Source: Bradyrhizobium canariense
GTDB taxonomy: Bacteria; Pseudomonadota; Alphaproteobacteria; Rhizobiales; Xanthobacteraceae
Direction of reading: 5' to 3'
DNA length: 64,000 nt
Assembly (NCBI RefSeq): GCF_019402665.1
Contig: NZ_VSST01000004.1
Location: forward strand, 1 to 64,000
Shown: positions 1 through 9,157 of the stretch, piece after piece
Numbering within the stretch: the first letter of the stretch is position 1
How the letters are laid out: each line of letters begins with the position of its first letter
Translations under genes and position numbers: made by a program
Notes under the pieces: generated by a model
What the model was told of the DNA's origin: nothing
Databases searched by the model: none
The model's input: the letters and a program-made list of their open reading frames with translations, nothing else

Positions 1-67
1 GCAAAGCCCTCGCAAGCGGGCGAGGTGCACCGCCTGCTGCGCTCCCACTGATTCAATCAAGAGGTCG
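1..67. other. Left edge, no gene; end of a palindromic repeat
   Basis: The first 40 bases resemble the right end of the intergenic repeats found elsewhere in the window (compare 13790-13813). No coding region can be supported. A reading frame open from the edge stops at base 51 and has no recognisable content. Confidence 0.4.
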
Positions 68-2137
68 TCAGCCCTCGCCGTCCTTCCACCCGATCTTCTC
101 CTTCAAGAACCGAAAGCCAATCACCTCGAACCCGGCGCGCTCCTTGTTGTCCTTGCCGTAGCCGTGGCCGCCCGCTTCAGGCTCGTAGAACCAGGCCTCG
201 TAGCCCATGGCCTGGAGCTTTGCCGCCATCTTGCGCGCATGCCCGGGATGGACACGGTCGTCGCGCCGCGTGGTGGCGATCAGGATCGGCGGATAGGGTT
301 GGCCGGCCTTGACGTTGTGATAGGCGGAGTAGGTCTTCAGCCAGTCCCATTCCTCGGGCTTGTCGGGATCGCCATATTCCGCGATCCAGCTCGCGCCGGC
401 GAGCAGCTTCGTGTAGCGGCGCATGTCGATCAGCGGGATGGTGCAGAACAGCGCGCCGAAACGTTCGGGGTATCGCACCAGCATGTTGGTGATGAGGATG
501 CCGCCGTTGGATCCGCCCTGCGCGGCGATGCGCTTTGCCGTCGTCACGCCGCGGCGGACGAGATCGGCGGCAACGGCGGCGAAATCATCGTGCGACAGCT
601 TCTTGCCGGCGTATCGCCCCGCATCGTGCCAGCGCGTACCGAATTCGCCGCCGCCGCGCAAATTCGCCTGCACCGTGGTGCCGCCGCGCTCCAGCCACAG
701 CTTGCCGAGCGACGAATTGTAGTACGGCTTCACGGCGAGGCCGAAGCCGCCATAGGCGCTCATATAGACCGGTGCATCGCCGGTCTCGCCGCTGGGGCCG
801 GTCTGCACATAGGGAATGCGCTCGCCGTCGATCGAGATCGCCTCGTGCTGGGTGACCACGAGGCCGTCGGCGTTGAATGTTTTCGGCGCCTGCTTCAGCA
901 CGATCGGGCTCGCGACGCCGCGCTCGATGAGCAGCAGCGACGGCGGCGTCAGCGGATCCTGCACATTGGCAAGCAGGTCGCCGTTGCTCTCGGAGGGATG
1001 GCGATCCAGCGGCCAGATGTCGACCACGCCGATCTGCGGCAGGCCGCCAAGTGATTCGCGGCTCCAGCTTGTGGCGGACGGCGTGCAGATCTCGAATTGC
1101 GGCTGGAGCTCGTCGAGGATCGACAGCACCAGCCTGCCCCCGGCCCAGAACAGGCCTTGCAGGGCACGGCGAGGTTCGGGCGCGAACAGCACCGCGAAAT
1201 CGCGGCTGCCGGCGAGGAAGGCCGGGAGCGAGATGCCGAGCACGGTGTCGGCGGCATAGGTTCTGCCCTCGATCGACCAGGCCTCGCGCAGCTTCATCGC
1301 GAACCAGTCGCCATGCGCCTGCAACCAGATGCCGGTCGGCAGATCGAGCTTCGTCGTCGTGCCGTCGGCGTCGCGCAGCCAGAGCGCATGATTGAAGAAG
1401 TCGATCTGGTCGACGATCCAGCTGCGCGGGGCCGCAGCGGTGTCGTCGACGATGCCGGAGATCGCCATATGATCGGCCGTGGTCTCGATGATCATTTGCG
1501 CCTGATCGACAGGCTGGCCGCGCCGCCACAGGCGAACCGTTCGCGAATATCCGGAAGCAGTCGCCATGCCTTCGCCATGGGCGCTCGACAGCAGCAGCGT
1601 GTCGGCATCGAGCCAATCGGCGCCGCCCTTGGCTTCCGGCAGCGCAAATCCGTCCGCCACGAAACTCTTGGTGCCGAGGTCGAATTCCCGCAAGGTGACG
1701 GCGTCGCTGCCGCCGCGCGACAGACTCAAAATGGCGCGCGCGCTTCCCGGCTGAGTGGTGATGCCGCTCAGCAGCCAGTCCTCGCCTTCGCGTGCCGCGA
1801 GCTGGTCGACGTCCAGCAGGATTTCCCACGCGGGATGCGATTTGCGAAACTCGGCGAGCGAAGTCTTCCGCCACAAGCCGCGCGGGTTGGTGGCGTCCTT
1901 CCAGAGATTGTGCAGTTCGTCGCCGCGCCGGCTGACATAGGGAATGTTGTCGGGACGATCGTAGATCGCCGCGAGCATGTCGCGGTCGCGCGCGAAGGCG
2001 GTCCCGCCGAACGCGTCGAGCGTCAGGCTGTTCTGCCGCGTGACGAAATCGAGCGCCTGCTTGCCTTCGATCTCCTCCAGCCAGAGCCAGGGATCGTCGT
2101 CGGGAGCGCTGAGCGTAGGCCTGTCGTCGACGGACAT
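68..2137 (-). CDS. Prolyl oligopeptidase family (S9) serine peptidase
   Basis: The 689-residue product has the two-part layout of the S9 oligopeptidase family: an N-terminal propeller region opening with DDPWLWLEEIEG and a C-terminal alpha/beta hydrolase domain. The nucleophile Ser lies in GGSNGGI near residue 543, the Asp in TTRRDDRVHPG near 627, and the His in EAGGHGYG near 658. The family cleaves short peptides after proline or similar residues. No signal peptide is visible, so it is probably cytoplasmic. The frame stays open upstream to 2623, but I start at the ATG at 2137 because homology begins right after it and the upstream 160 residues are low-complexity antisense of the neighbouring transporter. 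It is divergent from the MFS gene at 2349. Substrate unknown. Confidence 0.88.
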   Translation of the reverse strand: MSVDDRPTLSAPDDDPWLWLEEIEGKQALDFVTRQNSLTLDAFGGTAFARDRDMLAAIYDRPDNIPYVSRRGDELHNLWKDATNPRGLWRKTSLAEFRKSHPAWEILLDVDQLAAREGEDWLLSGITTQPGSARAILSLSRGGSDAVTLREFDLGTKSFVADGFALPEAKGGADWLDADTLLLSSAHGEGMATASGYSRTVRLWRRGQPVDQAQMIIETTADHMAISGIVDDTAAAPRSWIVDQIDFFNHALWLRDADGTTTKLDLPTGIWLQAHGDWFAMKLREAWSIEGRTYAADTVLGISLPAFLAGSRDFAVLFAPEPRRALQGLFWAGGRLVLSILDELQPQFEICTPSATSWSRESLGGLPQIGVVDIWPLDRHPSESNGDLLANVQDPLTPPSLLLIERGVASPIVLKQAPKTFNADGLVVTQHEAISIDGERIPYVQTGPSGETGDAPVYMSAYGGFGLAVKPYYNSSLGKLWLERGGTTVQANLRGGGEFGTRWHDAGRYAGKKLSHDDFAAVAADLVRRGVTTAKRIAAQGGSNGGILITNMLVRYPERFGALFCTIPLIDMRRYTKLLAGASWIAEYGDPDKPEEWDWLKTYSAYHNVKAGQPYPPILIATTRRDDRVHPGHARKMAAKLQAMGYEAWFYEPEAGGHGYGKDNKERAGFEVIGFRFLKEKIGWKDGEG

Positions 2138-2348
2138 GAACGAAACTCCGGAAGGTCGCGGCGGATAGGATTTGATCGAGCGCAAGCCGTCAAGTGCGCG
2201 GCCCATTATCATCGGCCCGATTGCGTCAGAGGCATGGCCTGCGCCCGTTTGCGCCGGTTGCCCGCCCTCTCGCGTCCCGCCATAGTGGCGGGAATCAAGC
2301 GAGCCTTTGAAAGCCTTTGAAGCCCCTCGAAAGCCCGTTGGGGCGGAA

Positions 2349-3602
2349 ATGCCGATGCTGGATGTGACTGCAGCCAATGAGATCGCCGCCGACGCCCGCG
2401 TGCGTGCCAATGTGGTGCGCCTTGCCGCCGCGCAGGCGCTGACCGGCGCCAACTCGGCGGTGATCTTCGCAACCGGCGCGATCGTCGGCGCGACGCTCGC
2501 GCCCGACGTCTCGTTCGCAACCGTGCCGATCTCGATGTATGTGCTCGGCCTCGCCGCCGGCACGCTGCCGACCGGCGCGATCTCGCGCCGCTTCGGCCGC
2601 CGCGTCGCTTTCATCGTCGGCACCGGTGTGGGCGCGCTGACCGGTCTGCTCGGCTGCTTCGCGATCCTGCACGCTTCGTTTCCGTTGTTCTGTCTGGCGA
2701 CTTTTCTCGGCGGCCTCTACGGCGCGGTGGCGCAGTCCTACCGCTTCGCTGCCGCCGACGGCGCCAGCGCGGCGTACCGGCCCAAGGCGGTGTCCTGGGT
2801 GATGGCGGGCGGCGTGTTCGCCGGCGTGCTCGGTCCACAGCTCGTGCAATGGACCATGGATGTCTGGCAGCCTTATCTGTTCGCCTTCAGCTTCCTGGTC
2901 CAGGCGGCTGTCGCGCTGGTCGCGATGGGTATCGTCGCCGGGGTCGACATGCCGAAGCCGGCACCGGCCGATCTTCACGGCGGGCGGCCGCTGCTCGAGA
3001 TCGTGACCCAGCCGCGCTTCATCGCGGCGGCGCTGTGCGGCGTCATCTCCTACCCCATGATGAATCTGGTGATGACCTCGGCGCCGCTCGCCATGAAGCT
3101 GTGCGGCTTGAGCGTTTCCGATTCCAATTTCGGCATTCAATGGCACATCGTCGCCATGTACGGGCCGAGCTTCTTCACGGGTGCGCTGATCGCCCGCTTC
3201 GGCGCGCGGAAGGTTGTTGCCGCCGGCCTGCTGCTGGAGGCCGGCGCGGCCGGCATCGGCCTGTCCGGCATCACCGCGATGCATTTCTGGGCCACGCTGA
3301 TCATGCTCGGCATCGGTTGGAATTTCTCCTTCATCGGCGCCTCCGCGCTGGTGCTGGAGACGCACCGGCCGCAGGAGCGCAACAAGGTGCAGGCCTTCAA
3401 CGATTTCCTGGTGTTCGGCATGATGGCGATCGGTTCGTTCTCGTCCGGCCAGTTGCTCGCCAGTTACGGCTGGTCCGCGGTGAACATGGTGGTGTTCCCG
3501 CCGGTGCTGCTCGGGCTCGCCGTGCTCTCGCTGGCGTCCTGGACCCGCCGCCGCAAGGCGCGGCTGGACGCGGCCATGGGCGAGTTTCCGGACGCGATCT
3601 GA
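2349..3602 (+). CDS. MFS transporter
   Basis: This 417-residue, strongly hydrophobic protein has about twelve membrane segments. The loop after segment 2 contains ISRRFGRRVAF, a form of the conserved MFS G-x-x-x-D/R-x-x-G-R-R/K motif, and the second half repeats it as LIARFGARKVVA. It is an inner-membrane secondary transporter of unknown substrate. The ATG at 2349 was chosen over an upstream TTG at 2307 because the sequence between them is not transporter-like. It is divergent from the S9 peptidase and followed 141 bases later by a second, unrelated MFS gene. Confidence 0.85.
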   Translation: MPMLDVTAANEIAADARVRANVVRLAAAQALTGANSAVIFATGAIVGATLAPDVSFATVPISMYVLGLAAGTLPTGAISRRFGRRVAFIVGTGVGALTGLLGCFAILHASFPLFCLATFLGGLYGAVAQSYRFAAADGASAAYRPKAVSWVMAGGVFAGVLGPQLVQWTMDVWQPYLFAFSFLVQAAVALVAMGIVAGVDMPKPAPADLHGGRPLLEIVTQPRFIAAALCGVISYPMMNLVMTSAPLAMKLCGLSVSDSNFGIQWHIVAMYGPSFFTGALIARFGARKVVAAGLLLEAGAAGIGLSGITAMHFWATLIMLGIGWNFSFIGASALVLETHRPQERNKVQAFNDFLVFGMMAIGSFSSGQLLASYGWSAVNMVVFPPVLLGLAVLSLASWTRRRKARLDAAMGEFPDAI

Positions 3603-3743
3603 GATGGCGGGAGGCTGTCAGCAGCGTTGATAGTTCGATCCAGGCCGAAGTGATTTTCGGGACTTGGGTTGTTACATGATGCTCGTCATGAACAGGCGGG
3701 CGTGAAGCAAGGCGCTCGCGGGGGAAACGAAGGACAAGCGCAA

Positions 3744-4982
3744 ATGCTCGATAATCCCCGGCACGACGTATCCATCGACGAATCCTCCCTCCGCTACGAA
3801 GGCTGGCGCATCGTTGCGGTCTGCTTCCTGCTCGCGACCTTCGGCTGGGGGCTCGGCTTCTACGGCCAGAGCGTCTATGTCGCCGAGCTCCAGCGCGCGC
3901 ACGGCTGGTCGGCCTCGCTGATCTCGTCCGGCACGACGTTCTTCTATCTGTTCGGCGCGCTGCTCGTCGTCTTCGTCGGCGAGGCCGTCAACACATACGG
4001 CCCGCGCCTCGGCCTGATCGCGGGGACGCTGGCGATGTCCGCCGCGGCGGTCGCGATCGGCGCGGTGCGTGAGCCGTGGCAGCTTTATCTCGCGAACGCC
4101 GTGCTCGCCTTCGGCTGGGCCGGCACGAGTCTGGCCATGATCACCAACACGATCAGCCTGTGGTTCGACCACAAGCGCGGCATGGCCATCAGTCTCGCGC
4201 TCAATGGCGCAAGCTTCGGCGGCATTGTCGGTGTGCCGTTGCTGGTGACCCTGATCGGTCACGTCGGCTTCGCCAGCGCGATGTTTATCGTGGCCGGCGC
4301 CATGCTGGCGTTGCTCGTGCCGGTGATCCTGATTGTCGTCGGCCGCCCGCCCGATCTCCATGGCCGGCGCGCCGCGACGAAAACTAAACCGCAATCGTCG
4401 GCGCAGATTCGCAGCCAGGCGTTACGCGATGTCGGCTTCCTCACGGTGACAATTGCCTTTGCTTTGGTGCTGTTCGCGCAGGTCGGCTTCATCGTCCACC
4501 TGATCTCGTTCCTCGATCCCGTGATCGGGCGCGAGCGCGCGGCCGTCGCGGTTGCGGTGCTGACCGCGATGGCGGTGATCGGCCGGGTGCTGTTCTCGCT
4601 GGTGATCGACCGCCTCAATCAGCGGCTTGCCTCGGCGCTGTCGTTCCTGAGCCAGGCCGTCGCGCTTCTCGTCGTCATCAATTTGCACAGTGATTACGTG
4701 CTGATCGCCGCCTGCGCATTGTTCGGCTTCTCGGTCGGCAATCTCATCACGCTGCCGTCGCTGATCGTGCAGCAGGAATTCGATTCCGCCTCGTTCGGCG
4801 TGCTGATCAGCCTCAACACCGCGATCAACCAGGTGACTTATGCATTCGGCCCCGGCGTGGTCGGTTTTCTGCGCGATTTCTCCGGTGGCTATGAGCTGCC
4901 GTTCTATCTGTGTATTGCGCTGGAGCTGGTAGCGGCGGCGCTGATCATGGTGCGGGGGAAGCCGCATGCGACGACTGCGTAG
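3744..4982 (+). CDS. MFS transporter (monocarboxylate/oxalate-type)
   Basis: The 412-residue protein has about twelve membrane helices and begins with a short cytoplasmic stretch leading into EGWRIVAVCFLLATFGWG. The order of segments and the FYGQSVYVAELQ and ISLWFDHKRGMA motifs are those of MFS members often annotated as monocarboxylate or oxalate/formate-like carriers. The start at 3744 follows the purine-rich GAAGGACAAG. It ends at 4982, just before a palindromic repeat that may act as its transcript end. It is not similar enough to the gene upstream to be a recent duplicate. Substrate cannot be read from the sequence. Confidence 0.85.
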   Translation: MLDNPRHDVSIDESSLRYEGWRIVAVCFLLATFGWGLGFYGQSVYVAELQRAHGWSASLISSGTTFFYLFGALLVVFVGEAVNTYGPRLGLIAGTLAMSAAAVAIGAVREPWQLYLANAVLAFGWAGTSLAMITNTISLWFDHKRGMAISLALNGASFGGIVGVPLLVTLIGHVGFASAMFIVAGAMLALLVPVILIVVGRPPDLHGRRAATKTKPQSSAQIRSQALRDVGFLTVTIAFALVLFAQVGFIVHLISFLDPVIGRERAAVAVAVLTAMAVIGRVLFSLVIDRLNQRLASALSFLSQAVALLVVINLHSDYVLIAACALFGFSVGNLITLPSLIVQQEFDSASFGVLISLNTAINQVTYAFGPGVVGFLRDFSGGYELPFYLCIALELVAAALIMVRGKPHATTA

Positions 4983-5008
4983 AGGCGCGGCGTCGCTTCA
5001 ACATCCTC

Positions 5009-5094
5009 CGTCATTGCGAGCGCAGCGAAGCAATCCAGACTGCTACTGCGGAAAGATTCTGGATTGCTTCGTCGCTTCGTTCCTCGCAATGACG
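5009..5094. repeat. Palindromic intergenic repeat, family A (copy 1 of 3)
   Basis: An 86-base imperfect palindrome opens with CGTCATTGCGAGC and closes with GCTCGCAATGACG-like sequence, with internal arms GAAGCAATCCAGA and TCTGGATTGCTTCG. Near-identical copies lie at 9057-9143 and 42513-42599. It sits between two convergent genes. Confidence 0.9.
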
Positions 5095-5109
5095 AGGAGA
5101 GAGTTGAGT

Positions 5110-5604
5110 TTAAGCCTCCCGCTGCTTCAGCAGCCCGTCCACATCCAGCCGCTTCGTAAACATCGCGAGCTTGCCATCCGGCCCGAACGGCCATTGCTCC
5201 CGCGGCTTGTCCCAATACAGCTCCACGCCGTTCTGGTCCGGATCGCGCAAATACAGCGCTTCGGACACGCCATGGTCGCTCGCCCCGTCGAGCGCAATGC
5301 CGGCCGAGAGCACGCGGTGCAGCGCATCCGCCAGCGCGGGCCGGGTCGGATAGAGGATCGCGGTGTGATAGAGCCCGGTCGTGCCTGGCGGTGGCGGCGA
5401 GCCGCCCTTGCTCTCCCAGGTGTTGAGCCCGATGTGGTGGTGATAGCCGCCGGCCGAGATGAAGGCCGCGCCCGAGCCCATGCGCTGCATCAGCTCGAAA
5501 CCGAGCACGCCGCAATAGAAGCCGAGCGCGCGATCGAGATCGGCGACTTTGAGATGGACGTGGCCGATCCTGGTGCCGGCGGCGACGGCTTGGTTCTGCG
5601 ACAT
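5110..5604 (-). CDS. VOC superfamily dioxygenase/glyoxalase-like protein
   Basis: The 164-residue protein carries one vicinal-oxygen-chelate unit of two beta-alpha-beta-beta-beta modules: IGHVHLKVADLDRALGFYCGV at the N-terminus, then GGYHHHIGLNTWES, GLYHTAILYPT and LYLRDPDQNGVELYWDKP. Candidate metal ligands are the His in GHVHLKV, the His in LYHTAIL and the Glu in NGVELYW. The family includes extradiol dioxygenases, glyoxalases and fosfomycin resistance proteins. The DPDQNGVELY ending is typical of catechol-2,3-dioxygenase-like members. Its substrate is unknown. It is transcribed toward the second MFS gene. Confidence 0.85.
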   Translation of the reverse strand: MSQNQAVAAGTRIGHVHLKVADLDRALGFYCGVLGFELMQRMGSGAAFISAGGYHHHIGLNTWESKGGSPPPPGTTGLYHTAILYPTRPALADALHRVLSAGIALDGASDHGVSEALYLRDPDQNGVELYWDKPREQWPFGPDGKLAMFTKRLDVDGLLKQREA

Positions 5605-5695
5605 GCGGCTGCTCCGTTGATGGACTCCACATAAGCCCGGGCTCGGAACAGTGCTACTGACCTATCCCGAAACCCAGCGTTTCCGGATAGGCAAC

Positions 5696-6241
5696 TTACG
5701 ACAGCTCCCGCGCCTCGCCCTCCGGCAGCTCGAACTCAAACGTGTTCAGCGTCATCGACACCAGCGTGTAATAGCCGCAGAGACCAATCACCTCGACCAC
5801 GCCGCGCTCGCCGAGCAGCTTCACCGCCTCGGCATAGAGACCCTTCTCGACGCCATGGCCCTCATGCAGCGACTTCGCGACGTCGTAGATCATCTTGCCC
5901 TTGGGATCGTCGAAGACAGGCGTGCGGCGGTCGCGGATCGCGTCGATGATGTCGGGGTCCATGCCGCCGGCAAGCGCGAGGCGCTTGTGCGCGTACCATT
6001 CGTAATGCGCGGTCCAGTGCCGCGCCGTCACCAGGATCGCGATCTCCGAAAGTTTTGCGGGGAATATCGTGTCGTAGCGCAGGACCTCGCCGAGCCGCGT
6101 GGCATGACGGGCCATGTCGGGACTGTTCAGCCACGCCATCATCGGTGCCGGCGGCTTGCCCCGCTTGCCGGCAATCGACTCGTCATAGGTCTGCCGCTGG
6201 CTCTCGTTCATTTCGCCAGGCGAAAGAAGCTTCAGGCGCAT
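5696..6241 (-). CDS. Carboxymuconolactone decarboxylase family protein
   Basis: The 181-residue protein belongs to the AhpD/CMD fold family. It contains the ARHWTAHYEWYAHKRLALAGG stretch, with E-W-x-x-H in place of the C-x-x-C-x-x-x-H of AhpD, so it lacks the redox cysteines and is not a peroxiredoxin reductase. Helical organisation and length fit the single-domain CMD group. The ATG at 6241 is used; the frame is open further upstream, but there it runs antisense to the acyl-CoA dehydrogenase. Role unknown; decarboxylation or a ring-lactone reaction is only inference from the family name. Confidence 0.8.
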   Translation of the reverse strand: MRLKLLSPGEMNESQRQTYDESIAGKRGKPPAPMMAWLNSPDMARHATRLGEVLRYDTIFPAKLSEIAILVTARHWTAHYEWYAHKRLALAGGMDPDIIDAIRDRRTPVFDDPKGKMIYDVAKSLHEGHGVEKGLYAEAVKLLGERGVVEVIGLCGYYTLVSMTLNTFEFELPEGEARELS

Positions 6242-6377
6242 TGTTGTTTCCTCTTTGTTTTCAAGCTCGCCGTGGCCGCGACTATAGCGGATGCGTGACA
6301 CGGAAGTGGTTGAATTCCGCGGGAGCTTGGCCCAGAGTCGTGCCCAACAAGCCGATTTTGAATGATGGAAACGACCC

Positions 6378-7592
6378 ATGACTGACTCCAGGGCCAGCGA
6401 GACTGAGACCGCCGATCTCGAAACATTCCGCAGCGAAACGCGCGCCTGGTTGGAAGCCAATTGCCCGCCGGAGATGCGCAAGCCCGCAACGTCCGACGCC
6501 GACGTGTTCTGGGGCGGACGTAACGCAAAATTCTCGTCCGAGCCGCAGCGCATCTGGTTCGAGCGCATGCGCGACAAGGGCTGGACCGTACCCGATTGGC
6601 CGAAGGAGTACGGCGGCGGTGGCCTGAGCGCCGCCGAGCACAAGGTGCTGCGTGCGGAGATGGGACGAATCGGAGCGCGCCCGCCGCTGTCGAGCTTTGG
6701 CATCTGGATGCTCGGGCCGGCGCTGCTGAAATACGGCAACGACGCGCAGAAGAAAGAGCACCTGCCGAAAATCGCAGGGGGCCTGATCCGCTGGTGCCAG
6801 GGCTATTCCGAGCCGAACGCCGGCTCCGATCTTGCCTCGCTGCAGACCCGCGCCGAGAGCGACGGCGACGATTTCGTGATCACTGGGTCGAAGATCTGGA
6901 CGTCGTATGCCAATTACGCCGACTGGATCTTCTGCCTCGTCCGCACCGATCCCGCCGCGAAGAAGCATGACGGCATCAGCTTCATCCTGTTCGACATGGC
7001 CTCGAAGGGCGTCTCGACCAAGCCGATCCTGCTGATCTCCGGCTACTCGCCGTTCTGCGAGACGTTCTTCGACAATGTCCGCGTGCCGAAATCGCATGTG
7101 GTCGGCACCGTCAATCGCGGCTGGGACGTCGCGAAATATCTGCTCCAGCATGAGCGCGCGATGATATCAGGCATGGGCGAGCGCGGCGTCGGCCGTCCGC
7201 TAGGCCAGATCGCGGCCGATTCCGTCGGCACCGATGCGCTGGGACGGCTCGACGATTCCATGCTGCGCGGCCGGATCGCCAGCTTCGACGTCGATGAAGC
7301 CGCCCTTGCAGCCTGCGCCGAACGCGCGGTCGATCTCGCCAAGGCGGGTCAGGCGCATCCGGCGTTCTCGTCGGCAATGAAATATTACGGCACCGAGCTC
7401 AACAAGCGCCGTTACGAGATCCTGATGTCGGCCGGCGGTGTCGATGCGCTGGAATGGGAGAGCGAGCGCTCCAGGCAAGGCGCCCGTCCGCGCGCCTGGC
7501 TGCGCACCAAGGCCAACTCGATCGAGGGCGGCACCACCGAGGTGATGCTCGGCATCGTCGCCAAGCGCATCCTCGATCTGCCGGGGGCGTGA
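6378..7592 (+). CDS. Acyl-CoA dehydrogenase (large-subunit, PimC-like)
   Basis: This 404-residue flavoprotein has the usual three-part acyl-CoA dehydrogenase layout: an N-terminal helical domain (FRSETRAWLEANCPPEM), a central beta domain with GYSEPNAGSDLASL and ITGSKIWTSYANYAD, and a C-terminal helical domain ending SIEGGTTEVMLGIVAKRIL, where EGGTTE is typical of FAD-binding contacts. It resembles the large subunit of pimeloyl-CoA dehydrogenase of Rhodopseudomonas. A second dehydrogenase follows at 7737, so the two probably form one heteromeric enzyme acting on a CoA thioester. Electrons would pass to ETF. The substrate is not determinable; no ligase or hydratase lies beside the pair. Confidence 0.88.
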   Translation: MTDSRASETETADLETFRSETRAWLEANCPPEMRKPATSDADVFWGGRNAKFSSEPQRIWFERMRDKGWTVPDWPKEYGGGGLSAAEHKVLRAEMGRIGARPPLSSFGIWMLGPALLKYGNDAQKKEHLPKIAGGLIRWCQGYSEPNAGSDLASLQTRAESDGDDFVITGSKIWTSYANYADWIFCLVRTDPAAKKHDGISFILFDMASKGVSTKPILLISGYSPFCETFFDNVRVPKSHVVGTVNRGWDVAKYLLQHERAMISGMGERGVGRPLGQIAADSVGTDALGRLDDSMLRGRIASFDVDEAALAACAERAVDLAKAGQAHPAFSSAMKYYGTELNKRRYEILMSAGGVDALEWESERSRQGARPRAWLRTKANSIEGGTTEVMLGIVAKRILDLPGA

Positions 7593-7600
7593 GGCTCTCA

Positions 7601-7702
7601 GTCATTCCGGGGCGCGCGTAGCGCGAGCCCGGAATCCATTTCACCGCGTATATACCGCCTGATGGATTCCGGGCCTGGCCCTTCGGGCCATCCCGGAATG
7701 AC
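7601..7702. repeat. Palindromic intergenic repeat (CATTCCGG type)
   Basis: Inverted arms GTCATTCCGGGGCGC and GGCCATCCCGGAATGAC enclose a second pair, CCCGGAATCCA and TGGATTCCGGG. It lies between the two co-oriented acyl-CoA dehydrogenase genes and could be an intercistronic RNA hairpin. Confidence 0.8.
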
Positions 7703-7736
7703 CAAGACAAAATAGATTTCAAATCGGAACACGCAC

Positions 7737-8876
7737 ATGGCCCTCGTCCTCACCGAAGAACAATCGATGCTCCGCGACAGCGCGCGCGGGCTGATCAGCG
7801 ACAAGGCGCCGGTGTCGCATCTGCGGCATCTGCGCGATAGCAAAGACCCCATCGGCTTCTCCAAGGAGTTTTGGCATTCCTTCGCCGAGATGGGCTTTGC
7901 CGGCTTGCTGGTGCCGGAAGAGTTCGGCGGCAGCGGCCTTGGCTATGTCGAGGCCGGCGTGGTGATGGAGGAGATCGGCCGCACGCTGATGCCGTCGCCC
8001 TTCCTCGCCACCAGCGTGGTCGCGGCCTCGGCGCTGAACCGTGGCGGCAATGCCGGGCAGAAGTCGGAGTATCTGCCGAAGATCTCCAACGGCTCCCTGC
8101 TGGCGACGCTCGCGGTCGACGAGGGCGCAAAACACCGCCCGCTTCAGACCGGCCTCCAGGCCGTACGCGCCGGCAATGGTTTCAGGCTCTCCGGCGCCAA
8201 GGCGCTCGTCGTCGACGGTCACGTTGCCGACCTTCTCATTGTCGCGGCACGCACCGCCGGCTCGGCCGGCGAACGCGAGGGGCTGACGCTGTTTCTGGTG
8301 AGCCCTGCGGCCAAGGGCGTTGCGATCGAGCGCACCATCATGGTCGACGCGCACAATGCGGCGCGGATCGAGCTTGCCAATGTCGAGGTCGACGCCGACA
8401 GCGTGCTCGGCGAGATCGACCAGGGCGCCGCACTGCTCGACGGCGTGCTCGATATCGGGCGCGGCGCGGTAGCCTCCGAAATGGTCGGCTTGAGCGAAGA
8501 AGTGTTCAACCGCACCGTCGAGTACCTCAAGAGCCGCAAGCAGTTCGGCAAGCTGATCGGCGAATTCCAGGCGCTGCAGCACCGCGCCGCCGAACTCTAT
8601 GTCGACATCGAGATCACCCGCGCCGCCGTGATGAAGGCGCTGCAAGCGCTCGATACGGACGTCGCCAAGGCGGCGTCAAGCGTCGCAGTGGCAAAAGCCC
8701 GCGCCGGCACCACCGCCACGCGCGCGGTGCAGGAAGGCGTGCAGATGCATGGCGGCATGGGCATGACCGACCAGTTCGACATCGGCTTCTTCATGAAGCG
8801 CGCGCGCGTGTGCGAGGAATTGTTCGGCGATGCGAACTACCACACCGAGCAGCTGGCGAGGGCGCGGGGGTATTGA
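7737..8876 (+). CDS. Acyl-CoA dehydrogenase (small-subunit, PimD-like)
   Basis: The 379-residue protein is an acyl-CoA dehydrogenase: LVPEEFGGSGLGYVEAGVVM near residue 60, DIGRGAVASEMVGLSEE in the middle and the C-terminal QEGVQMHGGMGMTDQFDIG. In most family members the position after H-G-G-x-G-x-x-x carries the catalytic Glu; here the local sequence is GMTDQF, so no Glu is seen at the expected site. This agrees with a non-catalytic or altered partner in a heteromeric complex with the product of the gene at 6378. It closely resembles the small subunit of pimeloyl-CoA dehydrogenase. The gap to the first gene is 144 bases and holds a palindromic repeat. Confidence 0.87.
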   Translation: MALVLTEEQSMLRDSARGLISDKAPVSHLRHLRDSKDPIGFSKEFWHSFAEMGFAGLLVPEEFGGSGLGYVEAGVVMEEIGRTLMPSPFLATSVVAASALNRGGNAGQKSEYLPKISNGSLLATLAVDEGAKHRPLQTGLQAVRAGNGFRLSGAKALVVDGHVADLLIVAARTAGSAGEREGLTLFLVSPAAKGVAIERTIMVDAHNAARIELANVEVDADSVLGEIDQGAALLDGVLDIGRGAVASEMVGLSEEVFNRTVEYLKSRKQFGKLIGEFQALQHRAAELYVDIEITRAAVMKALQALDTDVAKAASSVAVAKARAGTTATRAVQEGVQMHGGMGMTDQFDIGFFMKRARVCEELFGDANYHTEQLARARGY

Positions 8877-8919
8877 GGCGAGACGGGTGTGAGGTCCAGG
8901 GCGTCGCCTCACAGGCGGT

Positions 8920-9021
8920 GTCGTCGCCCGGCTTGACCGGGCGACCCAGTACGCCGCGGCTTCTCGATTGATCGCAACCGTCTCTGGAATACTGGATCGC
9001 CCGGTCAAGCCGGGCGACGAC
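8920..9021. repeat. Palindromic intergenic repeat (GTCGTCGCCCGG type)
   Basis: Long inverted arms GTCGTCGCCCGGCTTGACCG and CGGTCAAGCCGGGCGACGAC flank inner arms around CCAGTA and TACTGGAT. It lies immediately left of a family A repeat, in the gap between convergent genes. Confidence 0.85.
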
Positions 9022-9056
9022 AGTTGAGATTGTGGATAGCGCGCCCGCCCCAAGCT

Positions 9057-9143
9057 CGTCATTGCGAGGAGCACTTGCGACGAAGCAATCCAGACTGTCA
9101 CCGCGGAGGGATTCTGGATTGCTTCGCTACGCTCGCAATGACG
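9057..9143. repeat. Palindromic intergenic repeat, family A (copy 2 of 3)
   Basis: This is the second copy of the element at 5009-5094, with the same CGTCATTGCGAG start, AAGCAATCCAGA/TCTGGATTGCTT inner arms and CTCGCAATGACG end. It ends 15 bases before the stop codon of the amino-acid binding protein gene. Confidence 0.9.
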
Positions 9144-9157
9144 GTGGTTAGACCGTC

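Noticed and set aside
2138..2623. N-terminal extension of the S9 peptidase by about 160 residues
   Set aside because: The extension is Arg/Ala/Ser-rich antisense of the MFS gene and no S9 peptidase has it; the ATG at 2137 begins the conserved region.
4983..9143. Repeated palindromes resembling a CRISPR array
   Set aside because: Copies are kilobases apart, self-complementary, not separated by regular spacers, and no cas genes are present.
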